Made by a program: the position numbers and the translations under genes. A stretch of DNA of 29,806 nucleotides, taken from NCBI RefSeq assembly GCF_001949145.1, contig NW_019091608.1, forward strand, positions 17,799 to 47,604, given 5' to 3'. This document shows, piece by piece, positions 10,190 through 19,198 of the stretch. Below the pieces are notes generated by a model. The model was given only the letters and a program-made list of their open reading frames with translations. It searched no databases and was not told the origin of the DNA. Within the stretch, counting starts at the first letter, position 1; the number at the start of each line of letters is the position of its first letter. This DNA is from Acanthaster planci. Its lineage: Eukaryota; Echinodermata; Asteroidea; Valvatida; Acanthasteridae.

Positions 10190-10700
10190 AATATAGAAAT
10201 AGACATGGGGCTGAGTTTGGGCAGTTTGTTCTCGTATGTTCACGAACAGCTCGGTCTGTTGTTCATGAGGAAGTCGCTCGAACGCCGGGAATCCAGAACC
10301 GGTTATCGCTGGTAGTTAGTGACATGCAACATGCATATGGCTGGTTCCTTGTACGTTTTCGAGAGTTAATGTTTAGATAACAAAGCTATTTTTTGAAAAG
10401 AACATGTATGTCTGTGTTATGGAAAAATATTAATGTTATTTTTGAAAAACTTTCTATTGCCTCCGGCTTTGTAAGCTATCTCGTTAGTTTTTGTGGCTGC
10501 TCAAAAATCAAATCTCGTGATTTTTCCCTGCGTTCCCAAAAACCCTGACGAGGAGGTGGTGTATGATCCTGTTCCGAGAACAGTGCTCTTGGGTCGTGTT
10601 CCCGCCGTTCGCGAGTGATCACAAGAAATCCGTGTCAAGAACAGACCCCCCGAACTCGACCCCAATATTTGCCGCATCACAACCATAAAAATACATTTAC

Positions 10701-10846
10701 CTTCCCAACCGCTGTAACATATTTTGGCTCCTGTTACTGGGTCGCATCGGTAATGTCCGTTCTGGTCATCCGTAGGAACACATTGCACACTGCAGTCCGA
10801 TCCGTGGTAATGGTCATCGCAATAGACTTTTACCTGAAAACGGAAT
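10701..10846 (-). CDS. Notch-ligand exon: DSL domain
   Basis: This exon identifies the gene. It encodes FRFQVKVYCDDHYHGSDC, then SVQCVPTDDQNGHYRC, then DPVTGAKICYSGWEG. Together with the PNC at the start of the next exon, the six cysteines have spacing 8, 3, 11, 8 and 8, which is that of the Delta/Serrate/LAG-2 domain. The GHYRC and GWEG motifs are diagnostic. DSL domains contact the Notch receptor's ligand-binding EGF repeats. The donor is GAAG then GTAAATG (phase 1). I chose the acceptor GTGTACAG before 10846 because FRFQVKV matches the usual residues before the first cysteine. An alternative acceptor TTTTCAG would start the exon at 10833. Delta versus Jagged cannot be decided from this part. 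Confidence 0.93.
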
Positions 10847-11406
10847 CTGTACACCCCCCAAAACAGGTGTAAAGATATGTCAGGTTATGCGATTGGGACA
10901 TAAATGCAACTTCATCGTAAAGGCCCCCTTCTGTACAGCCAGAGAAAGCAATTTTATGTTTCTCTGATATCCAGATCATCAACCCCCCGAGCCATTGGTC
11001 ATAAAATTTACACCCAAAGGGAATGATACTGTAGATTTCCAGTGCACATCTACACGCATGGTCTAAATAAATGAATGGGGGTACTCTGGATATACTCAGA
11101 AAAAAATGTAGCACTTCGGCAACGTACATGTTGGTTCACCGCTGATATGCTTTAACAGTAATAACAGATGTCAAAAATCCCCTGGCACAACCAAGAAGAG
11201 CTATTAAATACATGCATGACACGCAGTATAATACCTGAATTAAATGATTAACACGTTGAAAAGGACACCAAACAGCCATAAACAGATTTGCTTTCTCCGC
11301 TTTCAAATAAGCCTCACCCCCTCCATACTACAACAGAAATCGTATATATAATCGTATAATATATATCTGGGCCAGTAATTTGCTATTTATTGCTAACGGT
11401 ACCTGT
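10847..11406. other. Intron of the Notch-ligand gene, no feature recognised
   Basis: AT-rich sequence upstream of the DSL exon. The minus-strand open frame 10830-11129 runs through the DSL acceptor in a different frame and has no recognisable domain. A short exon bridging the phase difference between the MNNL and DSL exons could lie here or in 12192-12451, but none could be singled out. Confidence 0.4.
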
Positions 11407-12122
11407 ACTAAAGCCCTGGAGTGCTATCAAGTATGTTTTGAAAAAGTGAAGTATTTTTTCTATTTATTTATCTTGTAAATTATAATATAAAAATAAAAAT
11501 GTATTTCGTAAAAACAAACTTGGAAAACTGTATCTCGTAAAAGCAAACTTTGGAAAAATATATCTCGTAGAACGAAACTTAGCAAAAACGTATCTCGGAA
11601 AAGCAAATGTTTCAAAAAATAGAAACAATGTTTCTAAAAATAGAAAACAGAGAATGTTCTCAAAATATATCTCGTAAAAACAAACTTGGAAAAATGTATC
11701 TTTACATAACTGAGAGCTTGCGAAAAAAGTCACAATCTTACTCGGGTGGGACTCGAACCCACGACCTCCTGCTTACTAGTGCAGACGTCTTAACCACTCA
11801 ACCACCGAGCTTGCCGGAGTCAGCTGGCCTGACTGACTCAGGTGAAGAAGCGGGTACCGCGAACTATTTTTCAAGACAAGCACTGAGCATACATTGTTTA
11901 TTATAATATATGCGTTGGGTAAGGGCAAAACCCGTTATATAAATTAACATCTCCCCAACGCAAAAATACATCTTAAAATGTATCTCATAAAAACAATTTT
12001 GGGAAAAACATGTTTCTCGTAGAAACATTGGAAAAATGAATCTTGTAAAAACACACTTTGAAAAAAAAACTTCACTTTTTGAAAAATATTGGCCTATTTA
12101 ATGACACTCCAGGGCATTTGTA
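11407..12122. mobile_element. Fold-back element with 30-bp subrepeats around a tRNA-like core
   Basis: The outer ends are inverted repeats: TACTAAAGCCCTGGAGTG (11407-11423) against CACTCCAGGGCATTTGTA (12105-12122), and AAAAAGTGAAGT (11441-11452) against ACTTCACTTTTT (12069-12080). Between them lie diverged copies of a unit of about 30 bases, consensus like TATCTCGTAAAAACAAACTTGG. They start near 11501, 11530, 11560, 11590, 11667 and 11695, and again near 11978, 12003 and 12028. The array is interrupted from about 11705 to 11965 by a tRNA-like sequence and a 9-bp inverted repeat (11911-11919 with 11954-11962). No protein is encoded. It sits in the intron between the MNNL and DSL exons. Confidence 0.65.
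11739..11811 (-). mobile_element. tRNA-Thr(AGU)-like sequence, probable SINE head or tRNA pseudogene
   Basis: On the minus strand there is an A box (TGGTTGAGTGG, complement of 11794-11804) and a B box (GGGTTCGAGTCCC, complement of 11748-11760). The T stem is perfect (GTGGG/CCCAC). The anticodon arm is TCTGC-ACTAGTAA-GCAGG, which resembles tRNA-Thr(AGU) but with one extra base, giving an 8-base loop. The acceptor stem pairs over only about five bases. A run of six T, a polymerase III stop signal, follows about 14 bases downstream. The defects argue against a working tRNA. It looks like the head of a tRNA-derived short element. Confidence 0.6.
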
Positions 12123-12157
12123 TAAGAGGAGCCTGGTTTGGGCATCTTTAACGTCGG

Positions 12158-12191
12158 GGCTTTCCCTTAGCCAGTCGACTAAGGGGAAGCC
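12158..12191. repeat. 13-bp stem hairpin
   Basis: GGCTTTCCCTTAG (12158-12170) and CTAAGGGGAAGCC (12179-12191) pair at 12 of 13 positions around an 8-base loop. It lies 36 bases outside the fold-back element ending at 12122, so it may belong to an older or adjacent insertion. Confidence 0.65.
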
Positions 12192-12451
12192 TTGATATTT
12201 ACACAAGGGAAAATTGGAGCTTAATCAACCTGAATGTAAAAAATAATTGAGGTAAAAATACTACTCTTACCGGAAAAATAAAAGAATGCTAGGGCTAGCC
12301 ATGTACATCAAAAATATTGACAAATCAGGACATAAAACACTTGTTAAGGCTACCAGTGTCCTTGTTAATTGATATCTAAGACGATAAATGGGAAAATGTC
12401 AGGTTACACGGTTTGCACCTACATGTTTGATAACCTACTCTGTCTGCTGAC

Positions 12452-12590
12452 CCAGTGTATATTCTTGCCAGACAGCGCTGAACGAACGCCGTGCCGCTGG
12501 CTGGTCGATGGTTCTTCTAGCACGGTCAACCTCGTCGTGGGCACCGACAGGATCGAGATCCCACACGTGGGCGAAAACTTGCATCCCACC
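12452..12590 (-). CDS. Notch-ligand exon: end of the MNNL domain
   Basis: A 139-base exon with a good pyrimidine tract and acceptor (TTTTTTGCTCGTTTCAAG before 12590), entered in phase 0. Joined to the preceding exon it gives SWP-GGMQVFAHVWDLDP. This matches the conserved end of the MNNL domain in Delta and Jagged proteins, where a Trp-Pro-Gly is followed by a strand of hydrophobic residues and Trp-Asp. It continues with DEVDRARRTIDQ and AVWQEYTLG, equivalent to the linker before DSL. The donor proposed is CTGG then GTCAGC at 12452/12451 (phase 1). This does not fit the phase of the DSL exon, so a small exon or another donor is missing from the model. Confidence 0.75.
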
Positions 12591-12878
12591 CTTGAAACGA
12601 GCAAAAAATGGAAGAACTCAGAATCGCATCGGACAAAACATGATGATGCGCATCTAATGCACGAATAACTGCGGTAGTAGTTTTCAGGAAATGTGTAACT
12701 ATATTAACGCAGCACAGCGTAGCACTGCACAAAACAGGAACAGAAAACTCAACCGAGCTAGAATCCCTGATCTATCGACATTCAAAGCTCACACCGAATC
12801 AAACTCACACAAAACAGAGTCCAAGGCCGTTAAATGTTTATGAGAATATCGTTGTACATATCTACATCAAATTCTTAC

Positions 12879-13014
12879 CGGCCAGGATGTTACTGACATG
12901 GTATGGGGGTTTGCTATTCCGTTCGGTATTGTCGATGGAAAATTGAAATCATCGTTGTCTTCATAAATTCTCTCAGTTGAAATACGAGCCATGTCACACG
13001 AGGAGCCATCCGAG
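12879..13014 (-). CDS. Notch-ligand exon: middle of the MNNL domain
   Basis: A 136-base exon with acceptor TTAATTGAAG before 13014 and a strong donor (CCG then GTAAGAAT at 12879/12878). It enters with one base completing the glycine codon begun in the preceding exon and leaves in phase 0, so it joins both neighbours without a shift. It encodes SDGSSCDMARIST, YEDNDDFNFPSTIPNG and PHTMSVTSWP. The C and the closing hydrophobic-Trp-Pro fit the second half of the MNNL (C2-like) fold, which in other Notch ligands binds phospholipid and contacts the receptor. The middle is poorly conserved, so the call rests mostly on position, phase and the ends. Confidence 0.75.
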
Positions 13015-13376
13015 CTTCAATTAACATAAAAAAGATATGAAATATGCTGATCATAATTATTCAAAAATGCTAAGAAATAAAGTAGAGGTTAAACAAGAGA
13101 AACCCGTTGATCTATAGTGAAGTAACTATGCAACTATTCGTTTCTCTTATTGTGTATATTTACAGATCATATTTGTAAATACTGGTCGATAGATGGATTT
13201 CCGATTTATATCAGGTACTACATGTAATGTATATTATTTTTCGTTTGGTTTATACAAATACATGTTCTATGAAAATAAAGTTGACTCAAAGATTAAAAGA
13301 GGATTTAGGCAACCCATTGCCAATTCCGTCGAATTATCTTCAATGTTACAACTTTATGCCGTCACTTTGACTTTAC

Positions 13377-13543
13377 CCGGTATCATCCCTGTCGATACAC
13401 ACAAGAAAGTAGTTATCACAGAAGTCATCGCAACCTCCAATGATGTCATCACAACAACCGCCATTGAGGTCGTTGTGATCGTCATTTTTGAAGGACACAA
13501 ACTTAAACTGGACAGTCGCAGTCGACTGCGCCAAAAGAAATAT
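13377..13543 (-). CDS. Notch-ligand exon: signal-peptide end and start of the MNNL domain
   Basis: A 167-base exon with a textbook acceptor (TTTTCTCTTTTCAG before 13543) and donor GG then GTAAAG at 13377/13376, phase 0 in and phase 2 out. It begins IFLLAQSTATV, read as the end of a signal peptide with cleavage near the small residues. It then has QFKFVSFKNDD, and then GGCCDDIIGGCDDFC followed by YFLVCID. The Phe-x-Asn strand, the CC pair, the two further cysteines and the F-x-VC strand are the MNNL hallmark of Delta and Jagged proteins. The start codon must be on an upstream exon ending in phase 0, which I did not find. It may lie beyond the gypsy element. Confidence 0.85.
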
Positions 13544-14159
13544 CTGAAAAGAGAAAATGTTGCTAGGTAAGTCCTTTTCAATATTTAATAGCAAAATATA
13601 TCCCTATTGCATGGTGCGATAAGGGAAACAGACATTACTGTTGTCTAGATACAATTAGATATACTTTGGAGTTAAACTACCCGGAAAGTTGGTTGCATTT
13701 GCTCGCATAATGCGATTTCAAAATTTCTTAAAGTCGGAATATAGAGTTGTTATTATTAAGTAGACCTAACCTTTAAAATGCTTATGTCGACGTCTTCGTT
13801 TTAACGGTACATAAATGTAACGCTCCATTCGTGTTTTTGAACCTGTAGCTGAATCACCACTGTCACTGAAAATACAAAGACTGCTGGTATCAGAGCCCAG
13901 GTAATGCAGCGTGCATGTTTATTTTTCCAGCCATTAAGGGTTTCTCAGATTTCTTCCACACTGGGATCAATTAGGTGCCCTAAAGCAGTGTAATTTCTTT
14001 CCATCATGTTTTAGTACATTGGTTTCATCTCTGTTACTCTTTATTTAAACTTTTGGAAAGATCGAACCTTTTGTTGAAATAAATCTTCTCTTTTTGTTGT
14101 TACTTGGTTTCAGCTTTTTTGTTTCACAAAATAGTCAAACGGTCATATGATGCATGAAT
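13544..14159. other. No gene recognised; upstream intron or 5' region of the Notch-ligand gene
   Basis: AT-rich stretch between the first recognised exon and the truncated end of the gypsy element. I looked for a minus-strand exon with Met and a hydrophobic stretch ending in phase 0 before a GT and did not find a convincing one. It holds the possible primer-site 12-mer at 13885. Confidence 0.35.
13885..13896 (+). other. Second copy of the primer-site-like 12-mer TGGTATCAGAGC
   Basis: Identical to the 12-mer at 3914-3925, same orientation, with different flanks. It is read with the same caution: it may be the primer site of a decayed LTR element whose coding part is gone, or it may be coincidence. 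Confidence 0.3.
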
Positions 14160-14334
14160 CCCTCACCCCAGGAAGTAAACCCTGAGATAGCTGCCTCGCT
14201 TGACGTGTTTCGTTCGGCTTGGTTTTTTTTTCGAAAAATCAGAAAAGGTACTATCAACCAGGTGGACATAGAACGCAAACAGAAGAACAGATGTTTTTCC
14301 TCTACCTATGAGTCTCTCAAACACGATGGTGCTC

Positions 14335-15124
14335 CTAAAATGAAGCTGAATAAACCAGAATGTCATCAAGGTACAAAATCAACTTGGACATGTTCAGGTC
14401 ACCAAAAATCATCTCAACCGTCCTCTGAAATGTGCTAGGGCTATTACATAGCCCTTGGGGCATACAAGTGAATGAGAAAAGCCCCCATGGAACCCGAAAT
14501 GCGGTATTATCCACCGAGTCCGGATGCGTGACTAATTGAAAATACCCATGGGCCATATCCAACGAAGTGAAATATCGAGAGCCCCCCTTGCCTCTAGAGT
14601 TTCCCCAATCCGCGGAAGCGGAAATGCATCTCTCAACGTAATGGCATTAAGCTTACGGTAATCTATGCAGAGTCAGACTGGCCCATCCTTCTTGCGAACA
14701 AGGACCGCGGGACTTGCATAGGGACTACCAGACCGTTGAATGATTCCTTTCTCCAGCAAATCCTGCAACAGCTCATGTACTTCTTTCATATACTTTGGGG
14801 GATGCGCCCGTATGGCTGTCGAATGGGTTGATCACTTGTAAGCTTTATCTCACGTGGAATGAGCGTACACTTTCCTATGTCTAAGGGGCCCATCAAAAAG
14901 GCTTTCTTGTACTTTCTAATTAACTCAGCGATCAGAAAAGGTTTATTACGATCAACCTCCCTATGACTGATCCCAGGGGGAAGTAGATAGGAGGAACCAT
15001 CAGGAAAAACAATTGTTTCTCTAACCACATTGGGCGGACTTGAAACTCCCATTCCAACCGCCTCATCCTCAACATCGTCCCCAAGATTTTCAGAAGTACA
15101 TGTACCTAAGCTCTGGTCAATCAT
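14335..15124 (-). pseudogene. Gypsy reverse transcriptase, partial
   Basis: The frame 14786-15124 carries the approach to the polymerase ending QPYGRIP. The next stretch (14563-14785) reads SPYASPAVLVRKKDG and CIDYRKLNAITLRDAFPLPR, conserved fingers motifs, but is interrupted by a stop and a frameshift. The frame 14335-14562 then has LDMAHGYFQL, FTCMPQGLCNSPSTFQ and LYLDDILVYSASF, the palm motifs with both catalytic aspartates of the YLDD box intact. After SASF a stop follows, and the thumb, connection and RNase H are not recognisable. It would copy the element's RNA into DNA but is inactive in this state. Confidence 0.9.
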
Positions 15125-15239
15125 AACCTGTTCTACAGTGACCTGACGACCTTCCTCAATCTCCCAGAGGTGAACCTCATCACTAAGTCTAGCCTCAACT
15201 GCTGTTGCAATCCTTAACTTCGGGAGACTTACCGGGATT

Positions 15240-16100
15240 TCACCAAGATTGCATACTAAAACATTCAGAGGAATCTTTCACAATTTGTACACCCAAAACA
15301 ACATGGACATTCTCCATCGATGGTTCTTTCGACCCACCTTGTGTATTATCAGCATGGGCCCTGAAAGAGACTGGCTGCACAAGAACAATTGCACCATAAG
15401 AATCCGCCCACAAAGGTTCACTTAAAACGCAGGATAAAACAGAGCCCGAAAACAGAGCTATGGTCTCATCATGAGCCATACAAACACGACCAACCGACAA
15501 TTGCGTTGGTGAAATCGGCCCACCGACTTCTCTAACCTGCTCTTTATCCATGCAAGTTAACCACTGCAAAGCAACCCTCCACTCATCTGTGGATGGTCCA
15601 CACGGGGTGGCCTGCATCTTGGAAAGAGTGCGCAAAACATTACACCCCAGAAGCACAGGATAGATCTTACGGCGTTCAGTGGATGCCTCGGAACTGTCGT
15701 CCCGAACCAGGAAAGAAGCAGAAATCATTAAACCAAAAATAGTAACAGGAGTCTCTAAATATCTCTTGATGGGTATGTCTAGATCATTGGCTCCCATCAA
15801 TCTAATAAACCTCCCAACCGGTCTCAGACTACCCACTTTGTAGGCCAAACGTTCCCTATAGAACGTTGAAGTTATTAAGGATGTCTCAGCACCACTATCC
15901 AAACTGCACTGAGTGGTCACATCTCCCATAACGATTTCAGCTGTGGGACTACTGGCCATCAGTTTCTCTCGCAACTGCTTTTCATTATAAGAACGACCAA
16001 CACTCAAAACTCCAACCGAATTTGTCTCTACAAACTCAACATTGGTCAACCCATTTGGTCTCGGTTTGGGCAGGTTTTCCTCCTCCACCACCTTGCCCAC
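15240..16100 (-). pseudogene. Gypsy aspartic protease region
   Basis: An open frame of 286 codons. Near residue 70 it has CSLDSGAETSLI, the D-S-G catalytic motif of retroviral-type aspartic proteases (codons around 15882-15899), followed by the usual hydrophobic strand and, later, a glycine-containing flap-like region (PVLLGCNVL). The protease would dimerise and cut the Gag-Pol precursor. The frame ends with a stop at its left border. The gag-side frame ends at the same place (16100), so the two regions are in different frames or are split by a decay stop. Confidence 0.8.
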
Positions 16101-17123
16101 TATGGTGAAGGGTTCGGGTTTTCCGACACTTTTGGTTTTGCCATATCACGATTCTCGTCTTGTTTCTTCGAACAGTTCCAGGAGATGTGACCAGTTTTCT
16201 TACAGTGATGGCAGGTTATTATTTGCCTATCTCTCTTGGAAGAAATAGTTGCATCGAGTTTTGTACTCAAAACATTGATCAATTCTGCCAACTGACTAGA
16301 CGTAGCAACCTGTTGCTGCGACAGAGCCTCGAACCTTTCCACAATCAACTGGTTAGAAGTCACTAACTGAGTCAACACATCATCAGATCTCTTTGCTGCG
16401 GCCCAAACTTGAACATCTTTGGACTCTTCACTACAGACTGCAGTCTCTCTGACATTTTGCTTCTTTACGGGCTTGTCTTCACATTCTGGGAAAAAGCTCC
16501 AGTGCACGTTCCCTAAACTTATAGAAACTCAACTTTGGTTTTTCAATCTGTATACGGTGCAGTTCCCTACGAATCGTATCATCATGTGTACCTTGCACGA
16601 AGCGCTCTTTCAACGCCTTGTCGCGCATGAGCTGCAGTGCAGCTAATTCTGGCCCTTGCGCACTCTGTTCCATGCGGTCAAGGATCCTCATCAAGGCGCG
16701 ACTGAATTCCGCAAGCGTTTCCCCTTCTTTTTGGCATCGAGCATACAGTGTACCTGTTAATGAGGAAATACTCTCAGACTGGCCAAAGACTCAGCAGAAG
16801 CGTGCAATCAGTTTTTCAATGTTATCTCTTTCCTCCGGTGGGCTACAGAGGACTTCTTCTTTTGCCACGCCCCCCAAATGGTCTAAGGCGACCCCAACCT
16901 GCTCTTTCTCGGTCAATTCCAGTTGTCAACAATAGGAGTTAAATTCCTCGACCTATTCACCTGATGTTAGGTCCCCAGGTTTTGCAGGCGGACCAGTGAA
17001 CTTTGACAACCTTAATTTTGGTTCCCTTGTAAACTTAAGACCTTGAGAAGCCTTGGCAAGTGTTTCAGCTAGAGCCTCATTTGATTTGGCAATGACCTCC
17101 GCTAAGCCTTCAGCAGTAGCCAT
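16100..17123 (-). pseudogene. Gypsy gag with CCHC zinc knuckle
   Basis: The likely start is the Met of MATAEGLAEVIAKSNEAL at about 17123. The segment 16953-17123 continues to KLRLSKFTGPPAKPGD, the lead-in to a capsid-like domain. The middle (16694-16952) shows the acidic and hydrophobic helices in shifted frames with a stop. The segment 16479-16694 has RILDRMEQSAQGPE and LMRDKALKERFVQG, typical of gag capsid C-terminal helices. The segment 16100-16507 ends with CHHCKKTGHISWNC, a perfect C-x2-C-x4-H-x4-C knuckle that binds the element's RNA. At least one stop and one frameshift separate the parts. Confidence 0.85.
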
Positions 17124-17631
17124 GTTTCCACCAAAAGGTAAGGAAAGGTTCTCAATATTGTCAAAAGTTGAGTGTATATCGTGAGTCAAACGTTAACCAA
17201 ATATTTAAGTCACACAGTTTAAAATATCACTGCACTCGTGGGACTTGAGTCATGAAATTATGCACATCTGCACAAATTAAGCAATCCAAATGAAAAGAGC
17301 CAAAACATCAATTAGTCAGGTGCGGACCCAATACCATGTGCACTAGAAGATATAAGCACTAAACATGCAAACAGTGTGGCAATCAAACAAGATTAACAAA
17401 ATACCAGTCACGGGCATTTGCATGTACATGTATGCGCTGAACATGTTGACCCCATCATACAGATGAAATTAAATATCAGACTTCAAGGGAACTAACAACA
17501 GGGATTATCCAAAACAGAACTTTCAAAACATAGCTGGGGGTTTAACATTTGTTATACATGTATTACATGTTGTATGTACCATTAAACAATTGACATAAAA
17601 TGAATGCAATACACAAACTACTCAGTGTTGA

Positions 17632-17650
17632 GATCCCGTCTACGACGCCA
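17632..17650 (-). other. Primer binding site of the gypsy element (tRNA-Ser-like)
   Basis: On the minus strand the sequence is TGGCGTCGTAGACGGGATC. It starts with the TGG that pairs with a tRNA CCA end, and its complement resembles the 3' end of a tRNA-Ser with discriminator G. It lies about 530 bases upstream of the first gag Met in the element's direction, as expected for a primer site behind a 5' long terminal repeat. The repeat would end around 17653 with CATGACA on the minus strand. The tRNA identity is inferred by eye. Confidence 0.55.
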
Positions 17651-17652
17651 GT

Positions 17653-18180
17653 TTGTCATGGAACAGGAACGGGTCGACTCCTGTCAAGGAGGGGGGGTGT
17701 GAACTCCACCTCGGTGTGACGAGGGTGTGCACCACTGGAGAAATGACTCAACATGAGTTGGTTGCATGCATAGTGCACGTTACGCACAAGTCGGAACGTT
17801 CCATTAACAATCATTAAAACAGCCAGAAAATACACCTCTAAATAATTGATTTACTCAACTCAAATCCCATTACCAGAGGGGATAAGCTACAAGCTTACCG
17901 TCAGTATGCAGATAGCGCACACATTGATCTCCCAAACAGGTAATTTTAGGGTCAAACTGATCAGCAACCATTTATTGTGATCGCCCTCTGCAGCGTGGAA
18001 GACGGAGAGAGTGAGAGCTCTGCTGGCGGCCAAATATGTACTTAGACAAAGTTATTCTATTAATCTCTACAATTTACAAATAGGTAAACAACTGATCCCC
18101 TTAAAATATCCCAGTCAGACCAAAAAGTAAGCCCTGTTTATATGGACCGGAAGTCTTCATTTCATACTTTATTTACTGTT
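17653..18180 (-). repeat. Probable 5' long terminal repeat of the gypsy element, outer end not fixed
   Basis: The sequence beyond the primer site begins (plus strand) TGTCATGGAACAGG, so the repeat would end with CCATGACA in the element's direction, giving the usual TG...CA edge. Because the 3' repeat is missing from the window, the outer end cannot be found by comparison. The stated limit is only a rough guess. The segment has no open frame. Confidence 0.35.
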
Positions 18181-19181
18181 ATTCCTGAGAAGTGTCATGA
18201 GCGGCACTGCCTTATAGTAGGCGGATGTACCCTTTGTTTACATGAGTAGGGAGCTTTCTCCCCAGATACAGCGCCGTTCATAAAAGGGGCTTTTCCATGA
18301 GTGGCTGAGTACACGTTACATACATACTTGCTTTACAAAATCCTGTTCCCCTACAGATATAGGAATCCATTCCATATTATGTTATACAAGTATCTGTTTT
18401 TCCGGTTTGCAACGTTTTAGGCTTACTGTTCAAGCAAAAACTTTTTTTAAAACTTTCGGTGATAATTCTGACGGCAACTTCAACAAACGTTATATCATTG
18501 CTCAAGTGAACGGTTTAAACCCATGTGGTTGTTGGACAGTTGGCAACCTTTTGGGCAATTTCACTCCGATTTCCAAGAATAGGTCTTTGTAGGGTTGTGC
18601 GTCAATTTTAAACGAGCTCCAATCACGAGCTCAAAATATTTTACTGTAAAAAGGAAACAGCTTAGATTGGACAGTGGTTGCCTTCATAGCTCTTCTACAA
18701 TCGTCTTAATAATTTGTCCCTGGTGATTCCTTTGCAAATGGTTTTAGCATGGGTCTTATGTTTTCGGCCCAATATTACACCATAAAGTACTTCACCCGTC
18801 TTTTTTATTACGCAGAAAGGTCAACATGTCTTCTATCGTCTTTCTGTTGATTTCGACTGCACGTTATCACTGACCTTCACTGTAATCTTGACTTTACGTC
18901 TTGCCCATGGGTTTGCTAATAGGGCATGTAAACATCAGTTCAATTTGGCCTATCTTTGAGCAAATCCTGCAACTCTTTCGTTTGGTGTTTTCCATCCGCC
19001 ATGGTTTCTGTAAGTATCTGTATGAATGGCTGGAAAAAGGCCCCGTCCAATCCTTCTAAAAGGGAATCTTAACATTTATTTTAGATCAGGGTTTACTGGT
19101 GGCAAATTTCCCTAGAATAATCAGGGTTACATTATAGTTTTGGCTCAATAGGGTAATATTACTGACCTCCTTAGAGTCATT

Positions 19182-19198
19182 CACGTGATATTCACGTG
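19182..19198. promoter_or_regulatory. Two CACGTG E-boxes in direct repeat
   Basis: ATTCACGTGAT is followed directly by ATTCACGTGAT, placing two palindromic CACGTG words 11 bases apart, one helical turn. CACGTG is the core site for bHLH and bHLH-zipper factors. No gene start is recognised nearby, so function is unknown. Confidence 0.3.

Larger units (their letters stand above)
14160..17650 (-). mobile_element. Ty3/gypsy LTR retrotransposon, truncated and decayed
   Basis: On the minus strand, from right to left, come a primer binding site, a gag region with a CCHC knuckle, an aspartic protease and the first two thirds of a reverse transcriptase. The protease-before-reverse-transcriptase order and the YLDDILVYS catalytic box place it in the Ty3/gypsy group. 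The reading frame is broken by several stops and shifts. RNase H, integrase and the 3' long terminal repeat are absent. The element stops soon after the YLDD box, around 14160-14330, probably by deletion or by a later insertion. Confidence 0.9.

Noticed and set aside
11739-11811. Functional tRNA-Thr gene
   Set aside because: The anticodon loop has eight bases and the acceptor stem pairs poorly, and it is embedded in a repeat element.
12369-12668. 99-codon plus-strand frame with a CUB-like look (CRWLVDGSSSTVNLVV)
   Set aside because: It is antisense to the exon 12452-12590, whose minus-strand reading joins in phase with the neighbouring exon and fits the MNNL end. The CUB resemblance is weak.
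13193-13570. 125-codon open frame on the plus strand
   Set aside because: It lies antisense to the first MNNL exon. The minus strand has splice sites and a matching domain pattern, so this frame is a shadow.
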